Source of the DNA: Artemia franciscana
Taxonomy: Eukaryota > Arthropoda > Branchiopoda > Anostraca > Artemiidae
Reading direction: 5' to 3'
Length of the DNA stretch: 64,000 nt
NCBI RefSeq assembly: GCF_032884065.1
Contig: NC_088867.1
Location: 1,791,854 to 1,855,853 of the forward strand
The notes under the pieces were generated by a model. It was not told the DNA's origin. It ran no database searches and saw nothing but the letters and a program-made list of their open reading frames with translations. Position 1 is the first letter of the stretch. Each line of letters begins with the position of its first letter. The position numbers and the translations under genes were made by a program. Below, in pieces: positions 33,701 through 45,700 of this stretch.

Positions 33701-36700
33701 AATTACCCCGTATATGAAAGGAGCTGTTCCCTCTTCAACGCCTCGCTCTTTGGGCTAAAGTTTGACACTTTCTCTCAACTTTAATTTTTAAAACAGTAAA
33801 AACTTTAGCGTAAAGAGCTGGTAGCTGAGGAGGGAACAGCCCCTTTCAAATACGGGGTAATTTCTGTTTGTTTTCGGTTTTAATCTCGCTCCTTACTTTC
33901 AGTTAAAAAAGCTTGTTTTTTTTTATTTCTGAACGTTTTTGAGTTAATCCATGTTTTGATTTTGGCTCTCCACAGATGAATAATTAAAACGAAATTTGAA
34001 CATTAATTTTTTTGGCTAAATGGCTTTCTCATAGTTTTGATGGAAGGATTTTGAGAAAAAAGGAGCGGGGGAGGAGGCGCAGTTGCACTCCAATTTTTTG
34101 GTTACTTAAAAGGCAACTAGAAATGCTAGTTTTTTACGAACGTTTTCATTAGTAAAATATATACGTAACTTATGAGTTAGCTTACGTGACGAACTTCTAT
34201 ATTCGTATGTTTTTGTTATGTATATGAGGGGTTTCGCCCACTCGTCAATGCCTCGCTTTTTACACTAAAGCTTAAATTGTGTCCTAATTCTTGCAGAATG
34301 ACCCCTGAATTACAAAGGACGTAGAATAAATAGTTAAAAGTACTAAAAATACCTTAGCATAAAGAGGGAGGTATTGGGGAGAGGTGAACACCTTATATGC
34401 GTAATATTTTCTGTTCGTTTTAAGGTTTAATGCTGCTCCTTACTTTCAGTTGGAAAAACTTTTTCATATCTATTCATGGAAATTTTCTTCCCCAAGGACA
34501 AATTCCTCCATTGAAAGTTTCATCCAAATAATCTCCTCTTCTCAACCCCTCCTCCCAACCATAAAATTCCCCTGAAAACGTCTGTACACATTACAATAAC
34601 CATTACTATATACAAACACTGATCAAAGTTTGTAACTTGCAGCCCCTCCCCCGGGGAACGTGGAGGAGTAAGTCGTCCCCAAAGACATAGTTGTAAGGTT
34701 TTTCGACTCTGCTGAATAAAATGGCTATCCCAGAATTATGATCCAACGACTTTGGGGGAAAAAATGAGCGTGGGAGGGGGCCTAGGTGCCCTCCAATTTT
34801 TTTAGTCACTTAAAAAAGGTACTAGAACTTTTCATTTCCTTTCGATTGAGCCCTCTTGCAAAATTCTAGGACCACTGGGTCTTTACGATCGCCCTTGAAA
34901 AAAAAAAATAAATAAACACGCATCCGTGATCTGTCATCTGGCAAAAAAAAAAATTCAAAATTCAACATTTTTGTAGGTAGGATCTTGAAACTTGTACAGT
35001 AGGATTTTCTGATACACTGAATCTGATGGTGTGATTTTCGTTAAGATTCTATGACTTTTCAGGAGTGTTTTCCCCTATTTTCTAAAATAAGGCAAATTTT
35101 CTGAGGCTCGTAACTTTTGATGGGTAAGACTAAACTTGATGAAACTTATATATATATTTAAAATCAGCATTAAAATGCAATTCTTTTGATGTAACTATTG
35201 GTATGAAAATTCCATTTTCAGAATTTTAGTTACCATTAAGCCGGGTCGCTCCTTACTACAGTTCGTCATCACGAACTGTTTGATTAAAAAAAAGGGAAAA
35301 GAAGTTTTTTCTTCAACTCAAAGGGAAGCATCAACATTGAAACTTAGAACAAACAGAAACATTTCCGTGAAAAGAAGTTACCCCCTTAACAATGCCTCGC
35401 TCTTAAAGCTGAATTTTTTAACTTAAAAAAAAACAAATTATAAAAATATAAATATTATAAAATATAATAATATAATATAATATAAAATATAATATAAAAA
35501 TATTATAAAAATAAACGAACCATGTGTTTCATTAGTCGTTCTAAAGGAATTGGAACACAATGATAAGCTTTAGCGTAAAGATCGATGCATTGAGTAGGGG
35601 GCAGCCCCTCTCATATACAAAACTATTTCTGTTCGCTTCAAGTTTTAAATTTTCTCCTTATTTTCAGTTGAAAATGCTGTTTTTTCTCATTCAATTTCTG
35701 ACCGTTTTTAAATAACGCCGAGAAATCTAGCTTACCTTCCATTGAGAATTTCCCTTGGAAAATTTCATCCTCGCTGAAAATCCCACAGAAAAATTTCTTG
35801 AGAACAATTCCACCTGATAAATTCTCCTTAGTATACTTTCATTTGAAAAACATTTCAGTTTCTGATCGTTTTTCAAATCTTGTAGGAATTCTACCTCTCT
35901 ATCTCCACCGCATAATTCTCCCATCTTTATGTGGATTAAATAAAAAAAAGCTTTTTAACTGAAAGTAAGGAGCAGCATTAAAACGAATAGAAATTATTCC
36001 GTATGTGAAAAGGGCTGTCCCCTCCTCAACGCCTCACTCTTTACGGTAAAGTTTGACTATTTGTCACAACTCTACTTTTTAAATCAAATGTTCCCTTAGT
36101 TTTTCAATCAATTGAGGCAATCATATTGTTCAACTTAATTGAAAAGTCAAATAACTATGCATTTGGAGATAACATGACCCCCATAGCCCCTTGGGGAAAG
36201 GTCTTTAAGTTATGGAATTTGTCAAATGTTTACGTATAATATTTATTATTGGGAAGTATGAATACATTTTTCAGGTGGGGGAGAGTTAATTTTCGGCTAA
36301 GGGGATTTTCGACGGTAAAAATTTTCACGGGAAATTAGGTTTCGGGGGATGAGCTTTTCGAGAGATATATAACACTGGGGGAATTTCCCAGAATTTCTAT
36401 ATGAATTTTTTTTATCTGTCTTACTTTCTCTTTATCCCCTCGATTTTACATGTGGAGATATTAATGGTAATTTTCCATGGTAAATTTTCACCGGGATTGC
36501 ATTGTCTAGAGAATATCTCAATAAAGGGGAGATAAAAAAAGTTTTTCAACTATAAGTAAGGAGGAACATTGAAAATTAAAGCAGACACAAATTATTACGA
36601 ATAGAAGGGGTTTTCTTCTTCCTCAACACCTTACTCACAACACTAAAGTTTGACTTTATGTCCCTGTCCTTCAGGAATGACTCCTGAAACACAAGGATTG

Positions 36701-39700
36701 TGAAAACAATAACAAACCGTTTTAAAATACTAAAAAGCTTTAGTTTGAAGAGTGGGTTATTGAGGAGGGAAAACCCTCCACATTACATAATAATTTCTGT
36801 TGGATTTAAGTTTAATGTTCATCTTACTTACAGTTGAACTTTTCTTCATTTAATTTCATAAAGGAATTTTGGCAAGTATACTCAGCGTAAAATTTTCCCT
36901 GGAAAGCTTACCCCCAGAAACTTCCCACTTCCTGTAAAAGTTAAACAAAACACAGAATCGCGAAGAAAAGAAGAACGAGGACAATAAACAGCCACTTAAA
37001 AAACTGAAAATTATGCAAATATTTCGGTCAAGACCTTTGCTTGACCGTCCTCAGTGAAGAATAAAACTGATAAAGATATACAAAACCAAACCTTAAAATA
37101 AAGCACAAAACTTTAATATGATGACCCTTTCTTAGTAGCAGTGAAAGGGTAACTGAATAAAAAACACAAGAGCTAAGAGCTCATATGGCACTTGTGACGA
37201 GGCGAGAAGAGCTAAGAGCCAAGAGATCATGTGGTGTGAGCTCTAACAAAATTCTATGAATCAATAGATTGATTTAAAAAGGAAAATAAGAGGCCTAATG
37301 CCGGTCAGGATTTAAAATAAGAGCTCTGAGTCACGATGTCCTTCTAAATATCAAAATTCATTAAGATCCGATCACCCACTCGTAAGTTATAAATACTTAA
37401 TTTTTTCTAATTTTTCCTCTCCCTTTAGCCCCTCGGATGGTCGAATCTGGGAAAACGACTTTATCAAGTCAAATTGTGCAGCTCCCTGACACGCCTATCA
37501 ATTTTCATCGTCCTAGCACGTCTAGAAGCACCAAACTCACCAAATCCCTGGACCCCTCCCCCCAACTCCCCCAAAGAGAGCGAATCCAGTACGATTCTGT
37601 CAATCACGTATCAAGGACATTTGTTTATTCTGCCCGCCAAGCTTCATCCCGATTCCTACACTCCAAGAGTTTTCCCAAGATTTCCGCCTCCAACTCCCCC
37701 CAATGTCAAACGATCTGATCGGGATTTGAAATAAGAGCTCTGAGACATGAATTCTTTCTAAAAATCAAATTTCATTAAGATCCGATCATCTATTCGTAAG
37801 ATAAAAACACCCCAATTTTCACATTTTCCAAGAATTCCGGTTTCCCCCTCCAACTCCCCCCAACGTCACAGGATCCGGTCGGAATTTAAAACAAGAACTT
37901 TAAAGCACAAGATCCTTCTAAATATCAAATTTCATTAAGATCTGGTCACCCTTTCGTAAGTTACAAATACCTCAATTTTCAAAATTACCCGCCCTCCAAT
38001 TCCACCAAAGAGAGCAGATCCGGTCCGGTTATGTCAGTCACGTATCTTATACAGGTTTTTATTCTTCCCATCCAGTTTCATCCTGATCTCACCGCTTTAA
38101 GAATTTTCTAAGATTTCCGACCCCCCCCCATTTACGCTTGATCCGGTTGAGATTTAAAATAAGAGATCTGAGTTACGAGGTCCTTCTAAATATGAAGTTT
38201 CATGAAGATCCGATCACTCCTTCGTAAGTTAAAAATACGTCATTTTTTCTTATTTTTCAGAATTAACCCCCCCCCCAATATATCGGATCCTTTCCAATTA
38301 TGTAAATCACGCATATAAGACTTCTGCTTATTTTTCCCACCAAGTTTCATCCCGATCCCTCCAATCTAAGCGTTTTCCATGATTTTAGGTTCCCCCACCC
38401 CAAACTTACCCCAACGTCACCAGATTCACTCAGGATCTACAATAAGAGTTTTGAGACATGATATCCTTCTAAATATCACGTTTCATTGAGATCCGATAAC
38501 CCGTTCGTAAGTAAAAAATACCTCATTTTTTCTAATTTTTCAGAATTAACCCCTTCCCCAACTACCCCAAAGAGAGCGGATCCGTTCCGGTTATGTCAAT
38601 CATGTATCCTTAGACTCGTGATTATTTTTTCCACCAAGTTTCATCACGATCCCTCCACTCTAAGTGTTTTTCAAGTTTTAGGTTTCCCCCTCCCAACTCC
38701 CCCCCAATGTCACCAGATCTGGTTGGGTTTAAATCTGAGCTACGATATCCTTCTAAATATCAAATTTCAGTGAGATCCGATCACCCGTTCGTAAGTTAAA
38801 AATATCTCATTTTTTCTATTTTTTTCAGAAATACCCCCCCCCCAACTATCCCAAAGAGAGCGGATCTGTTCCGTTTATGTCAATCATGTATCTAGCACAT
38901 GTGTTTATTTTTCCCACCAAGTTTCATCCCGATCCCTCCACTCTAAGTATTTTCCAAGTTTTAGGTTTCCCCCTCCCAACTCCCCCCAATGTCACCAGAT
39001 CCGGTCGGGATTTAAAATAAGAGCTCTAAGACACGATATCCTTCTAAACTTCAAATTTCATTGAGATCCGATCACCCGTTCGTAAGTTAAAAATACCTCA
39101 TTTTTTCTAATTTTTCAGAATTACCCCCCCCCCAACTACCCCAAAGAGAGTGGATCCAATCCGATTATGTCAATCATGTAGCTGGGACTTGTGCTTATTT
39201 TTCCCATCAAGTTTCATCCCGATCCCTCCACTCTAAGTGTTTTCCAAGATTTTAGGTTTCCCCCCTCCAACTCCCCCCAATGTCATCAGATCCGGTCGTG
39301 ATTTAAAATAAAAGCTCTGAGACACAATATCATTCCAAAAATCAAATTTCATTAAGATCTCATCACCCATTCATAAGTTAAAAATACTTCATTTTTTCTA
39401 TTTTTTCCGAATTAACCGGCCCCCCACTCCCCCCAGATAGTCAAATTGGGAAAACGACTATTTCTAATTTAAGCTGGTCCCATCCCTGATACGCCTGCCA
39501 AATTCCATCGTCCTAGCTTACCTGGAAGTGCCTAAAGTAGCAAAACCAGGACCGACAGACAGACCGACAGACCGACAGACAGACCGACAGAATTGGCGAT
39601 TGCTATATGTCACCTGGTTAATACCAAGTGCCATAACAAGTCTAAATGACATTTCAGAATTTCATCTTTAATACAGCACTCTTAAGGGTTAATCGCTTTC

Positions 39701-42700
39701 CAGATAGATTACCTTTCCAGGTATATATCTGTTGGGTTTTTCGAGTTGGTGACTTCTTTCCGCCATTTTGCGTCTTTTGTCTATAATGGTTTCAAATAAT
39801 TGTATGTATCCCAACAAACATCACCCATTGATCGATGAGAAGAAACTTTTCACTGTTCTATCCCAAATTCCAAAATTGAGTGACAAAATGAATTCTTAAA
39901 AAACATAAACTTAATGTCACCTTTAAATATTGAAATAAAATACAGAGCTTTTTCAACAGAGGCAAAGATAAAACCAGCCCCGTTATGGGTAGTGGTATTT
40001 ACAGAATTCCCTGTTCTTGTGGCCGTTTTATATTGGAAGAATCCAACAACAATTAGGGGAGAGGTTACCAGAACATATGTCCTCAATAGAAAAGGCCATG
40101 AGGCTGTGTCAAAGTATTGAGGTTTTTGATTCCGCCTTGGTTCAACATTTGTACGACAATCCACACCGTTTCATCTGATTTGACATCACCTCCATTATTA
40201 CCCCCCTTAAAGGCCTCATGTAAGTTTTCAGGGAGGGAGTTGAGATAAAAAAGCACATACACCAAATACACCCATTTATGAAGAAATTATTAATTAATTA
40301 ATTAATTATTAATTGATTGAATTATTAATCCTGTTCGTTTTCACAAACATACACAAATTCATGTTGCACAGCCAAATAAGATCTCTGAAAGTAATCTACC
40401 TGGAAAGCGATTAGCCTTTAAGAGTGCTGTGCGCAAGATGAAATCGTAAAATGCCATTTAGATTTGTGTTTTTATTCTATTACCCTTTCACCACTACTAA
40501 GAAACTACTAAGAAGGTTATCATATTAAAGTTTTGTATTTTGTTTTAAGGTTAGGTTTTGCATAATTTGCTCAGTTTTATTCTGCACTGAGGACAGTCAA
40601 GTGGAGGTCTTTACCAAAATATTTACATAATTTACAATTTTTTACTAGCTGTTTGTTGTCCTCGATCTTCTTTTCTCTGCGATTTTGTGTTATGTCATTA
40701 TTAGCCAGTGTAGTCTCAGAAATTATTCATGTAAAAGTTTAATCTCCCAAAGGATAATCTACCCCCTTCCAATAAAAACGATGTATGTATACCTCCCAAT
40801 AGCGTATACTCAAGCAACGTTTAAGTTTTGTAACTTAGAGCCCTTTCCCCGGGGTCTTTGAGGCCATGTTATCCCCAAAGTCATAATTTTTGGACCTTTT
40901 AATGATGCTGAACTAAATAGCTATCTCATAGTTTTGATCGAACGGCTTTGGAGAAAAACACAGCTTGAGAGGGGAGGGCAAGCTGCCCTCCAATCCTTTT
41001 GGCTACTTAAAAAGGACACTAGATTGATCAAATGAACCCTCTCCCCATCTTCTAGGATCACTTGTTCGATACAATTACCCCTGCAAAAAGTAACAACAAC
41101 AAACAAACAAAGAAATAAACACGTCTCCAGGATCTTTCTTTTGTATAATATTCCCCTTTTTTGTATATAGGAGTTTGAATACTCTACAGCAGGGTTGCTG
41201 ATTTGCCAAATATAATGGTGTGATTTTCATTTGGATCACTAAGTTTCTTAGGTGGTTCCCTCCTTTTTCAAAAATAGTGCAGATTTTCTCAGGCCCGTGA
41301 ACTTTTGATGAGTAACATTAAACTGAAAGAACTTTATATAATCAAACCGGTCGTGGTAACGAACTATAGTAAGGAGCGACCGGCTCAATAGTAAACGAAA
41401 CTCTAAAAAAACGGAAGTTTGATGCTAAAAGATACATCAAAAGAATCGGCTTTTAATGATGATTTTAAATATATAAGTTTCATCAAATTTAGTCTCTGTC
41501 ATCAAAAGTTACGAGCCTGAGAAAATATGCCTTATTTCAAAAAATAGGGGGAAACACCCACTAAAAGTCACAGAATCCTAATGAAAATCACAACATCGCA
41601 TTCAACGTATCAGAGACCCTACAGCAAAAATTTCAAGCTCCTATCTACAAAAATATGGAATTTCATAACTTTTGCCAGAAGACAGATCACGGTTGCGTGT
41701 TTATTTTTATTCTTTTTTTTTGCAGGGGTCATCGCATCGACCAAGTGGCCCTAGAATGTCGAAAGATGGCTAATTCTAACCGAATTGAAAAGTTCTAGTG
41801 CCCTTTTTAAGTGAAAAAAATTGGAGGGCACCTAGGCCCCCTCCCACGCTCATTTTTTCCTAAAGTCAACGAATCAAAATTTTGAGATAGCCATTTTGTT
41901 CCGCATAGTCGAAAACCCTAATAATTATGTCTTTAAGGATGACTTACTCCCCACAGTCCCTGGGGGAGGGGCTGCACGTTACAAACTTCGACCAGTGTTT
42001 ACATATAATAATGGTTATTGGGAAATGTACAGACGTTTTCCGGTTTTTTTTTCGGTTTTGGGTGCGGTGTTGAGGGGAGGGGGCTATGTGGGAGGATCTT
42101 TCCTTAGAGAAATATGTCATGGGGGAACAGAAATTCAATGAAAAGGGCGCAGGATTTTCTAAAATTACTATAAAAAAAACAATCAAAAAATAAACATGGA
42201 AAAGTTTTTTCAATTGAAAGTAAGGAGTAGCATTGAAACTTAAAACGAACACAGATTATTACGCATATGAGGGGTTCTAAAAATACTTTAGCATAAAGAG
42301 TGAGGTATTTAGGAAGAGATAAATACCCCGCTCATTATGCTATAGTATTTTTAGTAATTTCAACTATTTATTCTACGGCCTTTCTGATTCAGGAAAGAAT
42401 TATTCTTTCAACTATTAATTCTTAAAGAATTGGGACAAAACTTACGATTTAGTGTAAAGAGAGAGGTATTAACGAGGGTACAAACCCCCTCATATACATA
42501 ATAAAAATATAATAATTTAAAAGTTTGTTACGTAAGTTAATTCTTAAGTTACGTATTATTTTTACTAATAAAAACATTCGTTAAAAATTAAAGTTTATAG
42601 TTGCCTTTTTCTGTAACCGAAAAATTGCAGGGCAACTAGGCCTCCTTCCCCACCCCTTATTTCTCAAAATCGTCTGATCAAAACTAAGAGAAAACCATTT

Positions 42701-45700
42701 AGCCAAAAAAGGAATTAATATGCAAATTTCATTTTAATAATTTATGGGTAGAGAGCCAAAATCAAACATCCATTAATTCAAAAACGTTCAGAAATCAAAC
42801 AGTTCGTGGTAACGAACTGTAGTAAGGAGCGACCCGGCTCAATAGTAACCAAAACTCTAAAAAATAGAATTTTGATACCAATAGCTACATCAAAAGAATC
42901 GCATTTTAATGCTGGTTTTAAATATATAAGTTTCATCAAGTGTATTCTTACCCATCAAAAGTTACGAGCCTGAGAAAATTTGCGTTATTTTAGAAAATAG
43001 GGGGAAACGCCCCCTAAAAGTCATAGAATCTTAACGAAAATCACACCATCAGATTCAGCGTATCAGAGAACCCTACTGTAGAAGTTTCGAGCTCCTATCT
43101 ACAGAAATCTGGAATTTTGCATGTTTTGCCACAAGGCAGATCACGGATGCGTGTTTATTTGTTTTTTTGTTTTTTTTTTGTTTTTTCCCCCAGGGTTGAT
43201 CGTATCGACCCAGTTGTCCTAGAATGTTGCAAGAGGGCTCATTCTAACGGAAATGAAAAGTTCTAGTGCCCTTTTTAAGTGACCAAAAAAATTGGAGGGC
43301 ACTTAGGCCCCCTCCCACGCTAATTATTTTCCCAAAGTCAACGGATCAAAATTCTGAGATAGCCATTTTATTCAGCAAAGTCGAAAAAACTTATAACTAT
43401 GTCTTTGGGGACGACTTACTCCCCCACAGTCCCCGTGGGAGGAACAACAAGTTACAAACTTTGACCTGTGCTTACATATAGTAATGGTTATTGGGAAGTA
43501 TACAGGCGTTTTCAGGAGGATTTTTTTGGTTTGGGGGAGGGGTTGAGAAGAGGGGGATATGCTGGGGGAACTTTCCTTCGAGAATTTGTAATGGGAGAAG
43601 AAAATTTCCATGAAGGGAGAGCAGGATTTACTAGCATTATTTAAAAAAAAAAAACAATTAAAAAATAAAAGTGAAAAAGCTTTTTCAGCTGGAAGTAAGG
43701 AACAGCAATAAAACTTAAAAGAAACAGAAATTATTACCCATATGAGGGGCTCACCTCCTTCTAATACCTCACTCTTTACGCTAAAGTATTTTCAGTAATT
43801 TCAACTACTTATTCTACGGCTTTTGTGATTCAGGGAGTCATTCTTAATGAATTGGGATAAAATTTAAGCTTTAGTGTAAAGAGCGAGGTACTGACGATGG
43901 GGCGAATTCCCTCATATATGTAATAAAAACATGAGAATACAAAAGTTCTTTACGTAAGCTAATTTATGAGTTACGTAAATCTTTTACCAATAAAAAGATT
44001 CGTAAAAAATTAAAAGTTCTAGTTGCCTTTTTAATTAACCAAAAAATCGGGGGGCAACTAGGCTTCGTCCCCCGCTCTTTTTTCTCAAAATCATTCGATC
44101 AAAATTATGAGAAAGCCATGGAGCCAAAAAAAAAAAAAAATATGCAAATTTCGTTTTGATGATTCCTCTGCGGAGAGCCAAAATCAAAACATGCATTGAT
44201 TCAAAAACGTTCAGAAATTAAATAAAAAAAAACAAGTTTTTTTAACTGAAAGTAAGGAGCGACATTAAAACTTAAAACGCACAGAAATTACTTCGTATAT
44301 GAAAGAGGCTGCTTCCAAATCAACGCCCCGCTCTTTACGCTAAAGTTTTTTACTGTTTTAAAAAGAAGAATTGAGAGAAAGAGTCAAATATTTGAGGACC
44401 TTCCATTCAATTTTTTTTTAGATAGTCTGAGTGAGAAGTAAAGCCATTTTCAGGGTTGTTCATAAATGATTTTCATTCTCACTTGCAGATAATTAAAAAC
44501 GTTAAGAAATTACATAAAAAACAACTAGTTTTTTTAACTGAAAGCAAGGAGCGACATTAAAACTTAAAACGGACAGAAATTACTCCGTATATGAAATGAG
44601 TTGTCCCCTCCGCAATCCCTCACTCTTTACGCTAAAGTTTGACTCTTTGCCACAATTCTGCTTTTTAAAACAATTAAAATCCATTTGTCTTAAGTTTGTT
44701 TTTTTATACAGCAACAGAAAAAAGAAAGTTCAAGCAATGGATAAAACAAACATTTGGGTGTCAAAATAAGTGATGCTAGGATCAACTGACAAACAAAATA
44801 GACTTCTATGGGTAACACTATCCAATAAACGCACTTAATATTTGGCATTTTATCCTGTTGTTGCTGTAACAATTTAAAAATATAAAGAAAAATGGGAATG
44901 CCAATAAAATATGTAAGTAACCATGAAATAAGTGGCTACTAAAAATAGGTACTTACGTGTGAAGAACCTTTCACTCAGCTCATTCTCATCAGAATCTGCA
45001 GCTTCAGGATATGGCTGAGCAACTGCAATAAGACAAAAACATGTATATTTTTTTTATCAGAAATTAAGCACAAGGAAATGAAGTTGTTTTTGAAGCTTGT
45101 GAAATTTCCCGTTATTTTCTAGAAAAAAAACACTTTTTTCTTTATGTTACACATGTTTTAAAAACATTATGCTAGTAGGGAAGTTAAGTTTTCTTCAGAA
45201 CAATTTTATGTCGAACTATATAGGGTATTAAATGTTCACTCTGAAAACTCAAGAACAATATTTTGTAGCTCCTTTAGATTTCTTCCAGAAAATTCTGGAA
45301 ATTCGATCCTGAATGACAAAATTTTTGGTTTTTGGGTTGTTTTCTGAAATTTTTGATATGATTTCTCTTGTATTTTTATAGAGTAGTAATTTCTAAAATA
45401 CGAAAGTTGGCATGAAATTTCATAAATACGAAACTAATTTGTTCACGTAGAAATATTTTCCAAAGGCATCGTAATGTATTTTTGTGTTAGCCTTTTCTAG
45501 ACAAGGTGAAATTTTTTCAATGCAGATAAGACAGATCTTGATCTTGTGTTAATAAGAGCTTATATTGGTTACTCAAAAATAAAATTTCTTCAGTTAGTTT
45601 TTCTTGTGTTAGATTTTGATATTGCAAGGCCCAGCATTTTGTGCAAGTAAAACGCCCTAGCTTCGAAAATAAACATTTTAGAAAATAATTTTGGATACTG

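Larger units (their letters stand above)
37171..39635. mobile_element. Satellite-bearing insertion inside the inverted-repeat arm
   Basis: It interrupts the left arm exactly: ACAAG is found at both edges (37166-37170 and 39636-39640), consistent with a 5-bp target duplication. TATGGCACTTG near the left edge (37184-37194) matches the complement CAAGTGCCATA at the right edge (39625-39635), suggesting short terminal inverted repeats. The left edge carries about 13 extra bases outside that repeat. There is no transposase; the inside is a 290-bp tandem array and a GACAGACC microsatellite, so it is non-autonomous. Confidence 0.6.
36944..40693. mobile_element. Inverted-repeat element with ~308-bp arms (Penelope pseudo-LTR-like)
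   Basis: The right arm (40385-40693) is the reverse complement of a left arm now in two parts, 36944-37170 and 39641-39716. Matching words include GAAGAAAAGAAGA(A/T)CGAGGACAA, CTTTAATATGATRACC and CAGCACTCTTAA. The left arm was cut by a later insertion. The arms resemble the 3' tail of the Penelope-like element at 21.1-21.3 kb. Between them, about 39717-40385 holds roughly 670 bases without recognisable coding sequence. Inverted pseudo-LTRs are known for Penelope-like elements; that this is one is inference. Confidence 0.6.

Noticed and set aside
37437-38773. Pro/Ser-rich open frames on the plus strand
   Set aside because: They lie wholly inside the 290-bp satellite and change frame from unit to unit.
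3183-43481. Recurring 65-72-residue frame (KNWRA..PPPTLI.FPKS.DQN.EIAILF) in several fold-back copies
   Set aside because: Its recurrence follows from repeat homology. Most copies start at GTG and other copies are interrupted, so there is no sign of protein-level conservation.
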